The notes: a model not told the origin generated them from the letters alone. A DNA stretch of 11,156 nt from an uncultured bacterium (GCA_949035555.1 CAROLD010000028.1:1-11156), one strand, 5' to 3'; shown: positions 1-6,225, counted from the stretch's first letter. A program made the numbers and translations.

Positions 1-47
1 ACTCTTATACGGCTTGCCTTCTCTTTGGTAAGTCGTATTTGGGTGGG
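1..47 (+). repeat. 47-bp dispersed hairpin repeat, left copy
   Basis: These bases are identical to the reverse complement of 11102-11148, 47 of 47. The unit folds on itself: 7-18 (ATACGGCTTGCC) pairs with 27-38 (GGTAAGTCGTAT) over an 8-base loop (19-26), with two G-U pairs. After a 2-base T-T mismatch (5-6 with 39-40), bases 1-4 pair with 41-44, including one more G-U. Nothing in it looks like a transposase end, tRNA or integron attC site. A REP-like or small-RNA-like dispersed element is the most economical reading. Because it touches the window edge, its true left limit is unknown. Confidence 0.85.
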
Positions 48-147
48 TTATCTTAATATTACTTAATTATTCCTACAAATTATTAAAGTTTCTATTAAAT
101 TAATCCGAATACATATTTGTAATAGTTAAATACGGGGTGTGTAATCA

Positions 148-288
148 ATGTACGAAGACCTACTAAGAAAACAAATTATTGTTGAATTAAAAAATTTAAT
201 TAAGAAGGCTGAAGATTTAGACGAAGATAAAGATGCATATTGCGAGTTTATGAGAGGTATGATTTTAAATACATACAGTACAAATTAG
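148..288 (+). CDS. Candidate small protein, 46 residues, unknown function
   Basis: The reading frame opens at ATG 148 and ends at TAG 286-288, encoding 46 residues beginning MYEDLLRKQIIVEL. A GGGGTG stretch at 134-139 lies 8 bases before the start and could serve as the ribosome binding site. The product is hydrophilic and predicted helical: a Leu/Ile/Lys/Glu segment (residues 5-25) that would be amphipathic, an acidic patch (EDLDEDKD, 22-29) and a short hydrophobic tail (MRGMILNTY). It has no signal peptide or membrane span, and I recognise no family. The next gene follows after 49 bases on the same strand, so they may share a transcript. The frame could be fortuitous in AT-rich DNA, but the coherent amphipathic composition and upstream purine tract favour a real gene. 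Confidence 0.5.
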   Translation: MYEDLLRKQIIVELKNLIKKAEDLDEDKDAYCEFMRGMILNTYSTN

Positions 289-337
289 ACAATTGTGTAA
301 TGAAAATTTCAGGTAATTCCATTAGATTATAACTACT

Positions 338-1696
338 ATGAAAATTGTTATAATCGGTGGAGTTGCCGCCGGAGCAAAAGCAGCAGCTAAAATAAAACGT
401 TTACTTCCTGATGCGGAAGTCACAATTTATACTGACGATACACACGTATCATACTCAGCGTGCGGACTTCCATACTATATTGAAGGTAATTTTACTGATT
501 ATACTTCTTTATTAGTGCGTTCAGTTGAAGAGTTCAATAAATCAGGTATTAATATATATCTTGAATCTAAAGTTGAAAAAATTCTTCCTGCGCAACAGCA
601 GGTTCTTGTCTGCAATAAAGAAAAAGCTTTTCTTGCAGATTATGATAAACTTATTATTGCAACAGGCGCAAGACCATTTATACCGAATATTACAGGAGTA
701 CAAGATTTTGAAAATGTATATACAGTCCGCAAAATTGAGGACGGTATAAAAATCAGAGAAAAGATGCTTAATTCAAATAGAGCGACAATTATTGGCAGTG
801 GTTTTATTGGTTTGGAGCTATTGGAAGCATTTGTTAAAAACGGTTTAACAGTAGATGTAATTGAGCGTAATGATCGGATAATGACATCCTTTGATGCAGA
901 TATGTCAGATATTATCAGAAAACGTCTAGAAGAAAACACTCAACGGACATATAATTTCCATACGAGTGAAATTGTATCTGAAATTATTGGAGAAAACGGT
1001 AAGGCAAAAATTGTTAAAACTCTTTCCGGAAAAGAATATCCGACAGATATGGTCATTATCTCAGCAGGAGTAGTACCAAATTCTGAAATAGCAAGAGACG
1101 CAGGTATATTTATCGGTGATACTAAAGCTATTCGAGTAAATAAGTTGATGCAAACATCTATTCCTAATATATTTGCCTGTGGTGATTGTTGTGAAGAAAA
1201 ACATTTAATAAGCGGACAATATGTATGGGTTCCGCTAGGTTCAACGGCAAATAAAGAAGGGAATTGTGCCGCCTTAAATGCGGCAGGAATTTATACAGAA
1301 TTTGAAGGTGTTCTTGGTTCAGCAGTTTCAAGATGCCTTAATACAACCATGTCAATGACGGGTTTAACTGAAGCTGAAGCTTTGGAGTTTGGATACACTC
1401 CAGTTACTGCAACTGTTTCAAAGCCTGATCAGGTTGCATATATGCCTGAAGCTGGTGATATGACATTAAAAGTTATTGCTGATAAAGCTACAGGGTTACT
1501 TCTTGGAGGGCAGGCTGTTGGTGCTATAGGCGCTGATAAAAGAATAAATTCTCTTGCCACAGCACTTTTGGCACATTTGACGGTACATGAATTTCGTAAT
1601 AATGACTTAACCTATTCACCTCCTTATTCACCTACGATAGATCCTTTGCTTACTGCTATGGGTATTTTGTGCAAAAAAGTAGCTCGGCCTTGTTAA
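338..1696 (+). CDS. CoA-disulfide reductase / NADH oxidase-like FAD protein
   Basis: This cytoplasmic flavoprotein of the pyridine-nucleotide disulfide oxidoreductase family has 452 residues, the usual length for CoA-disulfide reductases and NADH oxidases (Nox). Residues 1-17 carry the FAD Rossmann motif IIGGVAAG. The SYSACGLPYY segment places the single redox cysteine at C42, as in CoADR/Nox enzymes. ATGARP follows at about 108. A second Rossmann motif (IIGSGFIGLE, about 151) is the NAD(P)H site, and IFACGD (about 283) is the second FAD contact. The C-terminal dimerisation domain ends with TYSPPYSPTIDPL, the CoADR/Nox-type active-site tail. Likely roles are reduction of CoA or other low-molecular-weight disulfides, persulfides or polysulfide, or of O2; the sequence alone does not settle the substrate. 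No convincing Shine-Dalgarno precedes ATG 338. The gene converges on the next one, the stop codons overlapping by 4 bases. Confidence 0.9.
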   Translation: MKIVIIGGVAAGAKAAAKIKRLLPDAEVTIYTDDTHVSYSACGLPYYIEGNFTDYTSLLVRSVEEFNKSGINIYLESKVEKILPAQQQVLVCNKEKAFLADYDKLIIATGARPFIPNITGVQDFENVYTVRKIEDGIKIREKMLNSNRATIIGSGFIGLELLEAFVKNGLTVDVIERNDRIMTSFDADMSDIIRKRLEENTQRTYNFHTSEIVSEIIGENGKAKIVKTLSGKEYPTDMVIISAGVVPNSEIARDAGIFIGDTKAIRVNKLMQTSIPNIFACGDCCEEKHLISGQYVWVPLGSTANKEGNCAALNAAGIYTEFEGVLGSAVSRCLNTTMSMTGLTEAEALEFGYTPVTATVSKPDQVAYMPEAGDMTLKVIADKATGLLLGGQAVGAIGADKRINSLATALLAHLTVHEFRNNDLTYSPPYSPTIDPLLTAMGILCKKVARPC

Positions 1697-3006
1697 GAAA
1701 GTTTATGTTTTATATATTTTGCAATGGCTTCTCCCATTGAAAAACAGCTTCCTTGAACTCTTAATGCTCCTTGAGCAAGATAATCAGCAGATATTCCTCG
1801 TCCTGCAACAAATAAATTATCATAATTGCATGACATTAGACTTTCAATAGGAAGTTGATATTCGCCTGTTTTTTCTAACATTGATGCATCTTTTGAAGAA
1901 TTATGGACATCAATCGGATAGTTAGATATAAGGACAGGATTTTTAAATTTCTTGCCAGATTTTAAATCATCTATTGAATATATATATTTACCCTTAATTC
2001 TATTTGAGACACGGACTCCTAGGGAATCTGCTATATTTGAAATATAGGCATTTTTAAATCCGGGGAAATATTGTTTACAGAAGTTTGAAAGTCTTAAAAT
2101 TGCGGCTCTTGCTTCAATTAAAGCATAAGTTCTGTCTTCTGTACTGTTTGGATTAAGATTTTTAGTTAACCTTGGGCAGTTAAAAGCTAGGCAGTCAGGC
2201 ATTCCTGCTACGGTAAATACCTGAAAATAGTTTCTGTCAGTGTCTTTTAGTATGTTATTATTTACAGCATCATCAAAGATAGGGGCTAAAGCCCACTGTT
2301 TACCGCTATCCCAGGTATATGCTGTAGAAAGATGTATATTGCCTTCTATTTCCTCTACGGTTGTAACATTTCTATCATGATCAATCTCTAGAAGCCATTT
2401 ACTAAAACATTTTAAATCGATATTTCCCATGATAAAACGCAGACTCATAGGTTGAAATTGTAAATTATTTTCTAAAAATTCACAATTAATTTTTTGAGAA
2501 AAATTGTTGTCCCCAGTTGCATCTATAAAGTACTTCGCATCGATATATACCGATAAAATATCATCGCTCCAGGTTGAGGTATTATTAGTATGTATCGATG
2601 CGTTATTTACCGATAAAATATTTTTGCTAATCTCAATTTTATAAATTTTATTAGAACAAGTTTCAACATCAAGAACTTCAGTGTTAAATCTTATATCCAC
2701 TCCAGCGTCTGCTAACATTTTATCTAATACAATCTTTGCCAGTTCAGGATTAAACCATCCTTGATTATCTTGATAGGTAATTTGACCGTGTACCTTGTGC
2801 ATTTCAGAGATAAAATCGTTATAAAAGTCGGTATTTATTTGGTTTTCACCGGATTTCATAACAGGTACAACAAGACCGGAGGTAATTGTCCCTCCCAGAT
2901 GAATATTTTTTTCAATCAGTAAGGTTTTTAACCCCAGTTTTCCTGCGGTATAAGCGGCTGCGCATCCTGCTGTACCACCGCCAATAATTACTAAATCATA
3001 ATTCAT
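1693..3006 (-). CDS. FAD-dependent oxidoreductase (PF12831-like), operonic with MnmC-type methyltransferase
   Basis: The 437-residue product is a cytoplasmic flavoprotein. The N-terminus has the dinucleotide fold VIIGGGTAGCAAA (6-18) with E32 placed to hold the FAD ribose. FIDATGD (160-166) and the C-terminal block LFVAGRGISADYLAQGALR (398-416) are signatures of the FAD_oxidored family, distinct from the DAO family of classical MnmC. The start overlaps the upstream methyltransferase stop (ATGA at 3003-3006) and has a strong AAGGAG 5 bases upstream, so translation is probably coupled. This pairing suggests a tRNA wobble-uridine role, for example cmnm5U to nm5U, but that is inference; PF12831 proteins have varied and often unknown substrates. 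Residues 130-149 are an extra 20-residue segment bounded by a repeated ILSV and look inserted. Confidence 0.85.
   Translation of the reverse strand: MNYDLVIIGGGTAGCAAAYTAGKLGLKTLLIEKNIHLGGTITSGLVVPVMKSGENQINTDFYNDFISEMHKVHGQITYQDNQGWFNPELAKIVLDKMLADAGVDIRFNTEVLDVETCSNKIYKIEISKNILSVNNASIHTNNTSTWSDDILSVYIDAKYFIDATGDNNFSQKINCEFLENNLQFQPMSLRFIMGNIDLKCFSKWLLEIDHDRNVTTVEEIEGNIHLSTAYTWDSGKQWALAPIFDDAVNNNILKDTDRNYFQVFTVAGMPDCLAFNCPRLTKNLNPNSTEDRTYALIEARAAILRLSNFCKQYFPGFKNAYISNIADSLGVRVSNRIKGKYIYSIDDLKSGKKFKNPVLISNYPIDVHNSSKDASMLEKTGEYQLPIESLMSCNYDNLFVAGRGISADYLAQGALRVQGSCFSMGEAIAKYIKHKLS
2541..2621 (-). repeat. In-frame insertion unit in FAD oxidoreductase gene, direct repeats 60 bases apart
   Basis: TACCGATAAAATAT occurs at 2548-2561 and again at 2608-2621, exactly 60 bases apart; allowing two mismatches the repeat extends to 21 bases (2541-2561 and 2601-2621). 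In protein this is ILSV at residues 130 and 150. Removing one 60-base period joins EISKNILSV to YIDAKYFIDATGD, which reads like an uninterrupted family sequence. CGCATCGATA (2536-2545) is also the inverse of TATCGATGCG (2593-2602). The unit between contains the TATTATTAGTATnTATCG core also seen in the methyltransferase gene. Confidence 0.7.
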
Positions 3007-4289
3007 AATGACTCCTTATAACTCTTTTTATATTGAGAACTTGTAATTCGTGAACTATTTTTAACTTCCAAATTTCTTTCTTCGATAATAGCCTCATTAA
3101 GCCCTGTTAAATTTTTATCACGATAAAATATACCGGCACGTGTTTTAATAAGCCCTAAATCAAATTCTGAGAGGGGATATTTAATGAGGTTTTTGTCTTT
3201 AACCGCAATTGTACCAGTAAACTTATTTTCACGCTGATTATATATATTACCTATTTGAAAACCTGCTTCCAACATTGCTCCTCGAATTGAGGCTGATGTA
3301 GAATAGGTTAAAAGTAAACCATCATCACTCAAATGTTTATATAGTTCGATAAAAAATTCATATGACCATAAACATGGACACTTTGAGGGGGTAAAAGCAT
3401 CTAAAAATATTAAATTAAATAATTCATTGTTCTCTAATATAACTTTTCTTGCATCATCAATTTTTAGATAAAAATTAATCTCCTGTAAATTATACCTTTT
3501 TAACCCGTTTTTATAACATTCAGATACATACTTATAATATATATTATGTAAAATGGTTGGTTTATCACTTGTGCCTGCACATTTGTTTACCTTACGTTTG
3601 TTAAATTCGTATATTCCTTTTAATTTTGAGTTAAAATATGACTTGTATTTATTATTTTTAAGTATTGAGTTCAACTCATCATTTTCCAACAATTCTGAGG
3701 TATTTTCAAGTAATTTTTCAAAAATTAAAAAATTTATTAGATCACTTATTTTATTTGAAGACATGTGGGACTGAGCTGTAAAATATTTTTCAAGGTTGTA
3801 ATGAAAATCTAAATTATCATTTTTAAAATTTCTTACACCTGTTTGTATGAACGGTGATAGTAATGCTAAAATTTTATCATTATCCACAGCTGTAATAGAA
3901 ATTCTAGGTATAATATTATTGGTATCTATCGTGTCGTTATAATTGCTATTATGCGTATGTGAATTATTGTCTTGATGTTTGAAAATATTATTAGTATATA
4001 TCGCTTCGATATTGTTATTTGTAAGAATATTATTTTTTAAAAAATTTTTCTTACAATAATTTTCAAAAACATAATTTAAAAATGATTTTGAATTATAGCC
4101 AATACCATAACAAATATCCAAAACTTTAATTTCGGGTTTGGACATCAATTTATCAAAATCAACCGGCAGAATAAATTTTTCATAAGCCTCAGTTAATGCA
4201 CCTTTAGCACTATGATAAATATCATTATAGTCTGAATTGTATAGCCCTACAGAGCCATCATTTGTAAAATATGGGTGAAACTCGTACAT
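3003..4289 (-). CDS. mnmD: MnmC-type (DUF752) tRNA 5-methylaminomethyl-2-thiouridine methyltransferase
   Basis: The 428-residue product is an SAM-dependent methyltransferase matching the N-terminal methyltransferase part of MnmC, which converts nm5(s2)U to mnm5(s2)U at tRNA position 34. Conserved parts are SVGLYNSDYNDIYHSAKGALTE (13-34, the family substrate segment), SAM motif I VLDICYGIGYN (56-66), ITAVD (132-136), LIFLDAFTPSKCPCLW (293-308), LLLTYSTSASIRGAMLEAGF (325-344) and the tail YRDKNLTGLNEAI (389-401). It is much longer than the roughly 250 residues usual for this domain because of two insertions: an Asn-rich one at about 77-127 and a Lys/Asn-rich, helical one at about 153-245. The start is fixed by the conserved N-terminal block and a promoter just upstream. 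It is the first gene of a two-gene operon with the FAD oxidoreductase. The symbol follows stand-alone MnmC methyltransferases. Confidence 0.85.
   Translation of the reverse strand: MYEFHPYFTNDGSVGLYNSDYNDIYHSAKGALTEAYEKFILPVDFDKLMSKPEIKVLDICYGIGYNSKSFLNYVFENYCKKNFLKNNILTNNNIEAIYTNNIFKHQDNNSHTHNSNYNDTIDTNNIIPRISITAVDNDKILALLSPFIQTGVRNFKNDNLDFHYNLEKYFTAQSHMSSNKISDLINFLIFEKLLENTSELLENDELNSILKNNKYKSYFNSKLKGIYEFNKRKVNKCAGTSDKPTILHNIYYKYVSECYKNGLKRYNLQEINFYLKIDDARKVILENNELFNLIFLDAFTPSKCPCLWSYEFFIELYKHLSDDGLLLTYSTSASIRGAMLEAGFQIGNIYNQRENKFTGTIAVKDKNLIKYPLSEFDLGLIKTRAGIFYRDKNLTGLNEAIIEERNLEVKNSSRITSSQYKKSYKESL
3912..3946 (-). repeat. Core copy of coding repeat, methyltransferase gene, copy 1
   Basis: On the plus strand AATATTATTGGTATCTATCG (3912-3931) followed by TGTCGTTATAATT matches the unit at 3984 with 18 of the first 20 bases. 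On the coding strand it reads NDTIDTNNI (residues 118-126). The spacing to the second copy is 72 bases, a whole number of codons. The region lies inside the Asn-rich insertion of the enzyme and is not part of the conserved fold. Confidence 0.55.
3984..4020 (-). repeat. Core copy of coding repeat, methyltransferase gene, copy 2
   Basis: On the plus strand AATATTATTAGTATATATCG (3984-4003) shares TATTATTAGTATnTATCG with the unit at 2580-2597 in the neighbouring gene, 17 of 18 bases. Translated on the coding strand it gives NIEAIYTNNI, in the same frame as the other two copies (I-x-T-N-N). It lies immediately beside a palindrome at 4019-4056. Confidence 0.55.
4019..4056. repeat. Palindrome inside the methyltransferase gene
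   Basis: TTGTAAGAA (4019-4027) is the exact inverse of TTCTTACAA (4048-4056), enclosing a further self-complementary ATTTTTTAAAAAAT. It encodes part of the Asn/Lys-rich insertion (KKNFLKNNILTN). A fold-back of this size in a coding region is unusual and may be part of the inserted DNA. Confidence 0.6.
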
Positions 4290-4295
4290 AGCTTG

Positions 4296-4324
4296 ATTAT
4301 AGCCCTATATCCTATTAGGTTCAA
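4296..4324 (-). promoter_or_regulatory. Promoter of the methyltransferase operon, probably leaderless
   Basis: On the minus strand TTGAAC (4324-4319) and a perfect TATAAT (4301-4296) are separated by 17 bases. Only 6 bases lie between the -10 box and the ATG at 4289, so transcription would begin at or next to the start codon. No Shine-Dalgarno precedes the ATG, which agrees with a leaderless transcript. Confidence 0.6.
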
Positions 4325-4366
4325 GTTTGTTATATATCTTATAAATGTACTCTTTTTAGGTGTTTT

Positions 4367-4375
4367 TGTTATAAT
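4367..4375 (+). promoter_or_regulatory. thrB promoter, extended -10
   Basis: TGTTATAAT contains a perfect TATAAT (4370-4375) preceded by the TGn extension; no good -35 box lies 16-18 bases upstream, as is common for extended -10 promoters. Predicted transcription start is near 4382, giving a leader of about 24 bases containing AGAGG (4389-4393) before ATG 4406. Confidence 0.6.
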
Positions 4376-4405
4376 GTTAGTGAAAGGTAGAGGTAGATTA
4401 AGATT

Positions 4406-5353
4406 ATGAAAGTAAGTGTGAAAGTACCTGCAACATCGGCAAATTTAGGACCGGGCTTTGATTGTCTGGGATTAGCTTTGCCTCTATATAACACTATAAC
4501 TATTGAAGAAACTGTGTTGCCGGGTACCGGAGTCGAAATAAATGTAATAGCAGAAAGTGCCGCAATTGATGAATTATCATTAGAACATATTCCGCTGGAT
4601 GAAAACAGTCTGGTTTATAAAGCTGTTCAACTCCTTTATAATTCAATCGGACAGACGCCCGCAGAACTAAAAATAAATATTCATTCAAACATACCTGTAG
4701 CAAGAGGTTTAGGCAGTAGTGCTTCTGTTGTTGCAGGTGCATTAATAGCTGCAAATGAATTACTTGGAAGACCTGCTGATGAGGTAGCATTATTATCAAT
4801 TGCATGTGAAATCGAAGGTCATCCAGATAATATTACACCTGCAATTGTTGGCGGACTTGTAATGTCATCTCAAGAAGATGATGGAACTGTTATGTATAGA
4901 AAAATGGAATGGCCTTCAGAATGGGCTATTACCGTTTGTACACCGGATTTTGAGTTATCAACTGATATTGCACGTTCTGTGCTTCCAAAAGAAGTCCCAA
5001 TGAAAGATGCTATATTTAATGCTCAGAGAATGGCTATGTTTGTACAAGCTGTTCACACAAAGGACTCCCAGCTCATGCGTGCGGCACTTCAAGACAGACT
5101 TCACCAGCCATACAGAATGAAGTTAATGCAAGGTTTGGATAAGATTATGGATAACTTAAAGCATGTTGAAAGTGTTTTAGGTTGTGTTATCAGCGGTGCA
5201 GGCTCTTCTATTTTAGTCATTTCTGAAAGAAATGATCTTGATAAAATTAGAAGTATTGTAAAAGACACTTGGGCTGACCAAAATATAAAATGTGACATAA
5301 AAACTATGAATGTCGAAGAAAACGGCGCACAAATTATTTCTAACGAAGATTAG
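4406..5353 (+). CDS. thrB: Homoserine kinase
   Basis: The enzyme phosphorylates L-homoserine with ATP to O-phosphohomoserine, the step before threonine synthase, in the cytoplasm. The 315-residue GHMP kinase has all three family motifs: substrate-side motif 1 VPATSANLGPGFDCLGLAL (7-25), the ATP-binding glycine/serine loop PVARGLGSSASVVAG (97-111) with EGHPDN (137-142), and motif 3 ISGAGSSIL (262-270). The length is normal for ThrB, and no break is visible. AGAGG 12 bases upstream of the ATG and an extended -10 promoter support the start. No other thr gene is adjacent; a ferredoxin follows after 82 bases. The motif 1 sequence closely resembles cyanobacterial ThrB. Confidence 0.96.
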   Translation: MKVSVKVPATSANLGPGFDCLGLALPLYNTITIEETVLPGTGVEINVIAESAAIDELSLEHIPLDENSLVYKAVQLLYNSIGQTPAELKINIHSNIPVARGLGSSASVVAGALIAANELLGRPADEVALLSIACEIEGHPDNITPAIVGGLVMSSQEDDGTVMYRKMEWPSEWAITVCTPDFELSTDIARSVLPKEVPMKDAIFNAQRMAMFVQAVHTKDSQLMRAALQDRLHQPYRMKLMQGLDKIMDNLKHVESVLGCVISGAGSSILVISERNDLDKIRSIVKDTWADQNIKCDIKTMNVEENGAQIISNED

Positions 5354-5390
5354 CAATTTAAATTAGAAAAAATACTAATTACAACTTATC

Positions 5391-5435
5391 AAATATCCTC
5401 CATAATGTTTGTGAACTAATATGGAGGGTATTTTT
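5391..5435 (+). promoter_or_regulatory. Stem-loop that looks like a terminator and buries the ferredoxin ribosome binding site
   Basis: Bases 5391-5404 pair with 5420-5433 (14 pairs including one G-U) across a 15-base loop. The descending arm carries GGAGGG (5423-5428), the Shine-Dalgarno of the ferredoxin, spaced 7 bases from its ATG, and the arm runs into a T5 tract. It could end thrB transcripts, restrict ferredoxin translation, or both. A smaller inverted repeat (AATTAG/CTAATT, 5361-5366 with 5375-5380) lies just upstream. Confidence 0.65.
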
Positions 5436-5621
5436 ATGAATGTTAGTATTTTAGATTCTTGTGTGGGCTGTGGTGCCTGTGCAATTATAAATCCCGCAGT
5501 ATTTGATATGTGCACAGGGAAAGCATGTGTTAATCCTGATAAAATAGAGGAAACAGAAGATTTATGCATTGATGCGGCACTAAGTTGTCCTGTAAATGCT
5601 ATAGAAATTAGTGATTATTAA
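5436..5621 (+). CDS. Small single-cluster ferredoxin, 61 residues
   Basis: This is a soluble electron carrier of the monocluster [4Fe-4S] type. The N-terminus has DSCVGCGAC (cysteines 9, 12, 15) and the fourth ligand is in SCPVNAI (C51), the usual spacing for about 60-residue ferredoxins such as that of Thermotoga. I start it at ATG 5436 (MNVSILDSC), not the in-frame ATG at 5421, because GGAGGG at 5423-5428 would then be correctly spaced and the longer version adds only five residues encoded by the binding site. The cysteine that often precedes Pro in this family (as in CxxLCP) is Asn19 here, while C44, the likely partner in a disulfide, is kept; C26 and C31 are extra. The redox partner cannot be told from the context. 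Confidence 0.9.
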   Translation: MNVSILDSCVGCGACAIINPAVFDMCTGKACVNPDKIEETEDLCIDAALSCPVNAIEISDY

Positions 5622-5656
5622 ATTTTGTAACGTATTATAATTAAATAATAATAAGT

Positions 5657-5692
5657 AAATTGCTCTAAATATAATCTTTAGGGCAATTTTTG
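5657..5692 (+). terminator. Intrinsic terminator after the ferredoxin
   Basis: AAATTGCTCTAAA (5657-5669) pairs with TTTAGGGCAATTT (5677-5689), 13 pairs with one G-U, over a 7-base loop, and the descending arm ends in a T5 run. It lies 36 bases after the ferredoxin stop and closes that transcript. Confidence 0.85.
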
Positions 5693-5754
5693 TTGCAAGA
5701 AAAACTTTATAAATAAGTAGGTTAAATTTTGTAGTAATTGAAAGGTAGGTTTTT

Positions 5755-6225
5755 ATGACAAATATGTATGTTGGTACAAGTCCTGTTTATACAATGGTTG
5801 ACAAAAGTAAAGGCAGTTTTACAAATAGAGCGCAATGCGCAAAAGAACATTTCAAAAATAATTTAGCAATGAATACTAAAGTTGCCGTTCTTGCAGGCGG
5901 TTCAATTGCGGCTGCGGCAATTAAGCCAAACCTTGTAACTAAAGCAGCAACAGGTTTAGGTAATTTGTTATCTAAAGTACCGCTTTTAAAAGATGTAATA
6001 AAAAATCCAACAAAAACAGGTAAAATCGGATTAGCCGCAACATTAGGTTTGGCATTGGTACATGTAATCCAAAAACATACATATAAAGCAGGTCAAATTG
6101 ATCAAAAATATACAGATGCGGCAAAAATTGAATCTCAAACAAAGAATATAATTCTTGAACAACAAAAACTTTGCGCCGCTGATGATGGGCAGACAAAAGG
6201 AAGAAAAGGACTTTATGTTCAATAA
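5755..6225 (+). CDS. Unknown protein with two small-residue hydrophobic segments, 156 residues
   Basis: I do not recognise this family. The product has a polar N-terminus, a first hydrophobic segment rich in Ala/Gly (about residues 42-57, VAVLAGGSIAAAAIKP), a linker with Gly/Leu/Lys, a second hydrophobic segment (about 88-104, KIGLAATLGLALVHVI) and a polar, Gln/Lys-rich tail. The two segments could form a membrane hairpin, but they are short and start deep in the chain, and there is no cleavable signal peptide. AAAGGTAGG at 5741-5749 sits 5 bases before ATG 5755, a good ribosome binding site. It is a single-gene unit between two terminators. A membrane-associated or surface-layer-near role is possible but not shown. 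Confidence 0.8.
   Translation: MTNMYVGTSPVYTMVDKSKGSFTNRAQCAKEHFKNNLAMNTKVAVLAGGSIAAAAIKPNLVTKAATGLGNLLSKVPLLKDVIKNPTKTGKIGLAATLGLALVHVIQKHTYKAGQIDQKYTDAAKIESQTKNIILEQQKLCAADDGQTKGRKGLYVQ

Noticed and set aside
1..337. tRNA, other structural RNA or CRISPR in the left end
   Set aside because: No cloverleaf, T-loop-like GGTTCGA signature or regularly spaced repeats are visible; only the edge hairpin and the small frame stand out.
640..939. Antisense open frames inside the larger genes, including 640-939 minus, 3553-3774 plus and 4500-4805 minus
   Set aside because: They lack ribosome binding sites and recognisable composition, and lie wholly opposite well-supported genes.
5421..5435. Longer ferredoxin start at ATG 5421
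   Set aside because: The five added residues are encoded by the GGAGGG ribosome binding site of the ATG at 5436, which is correctly spaced and gives the family-typical N-terminus.
5693..5713. TTGCAA with TATAAA as promoter of the 156-residue gene
   Set aside because: The two boxes are only 9 bases apart, which does not make a workable promoter; no better pair was seen.
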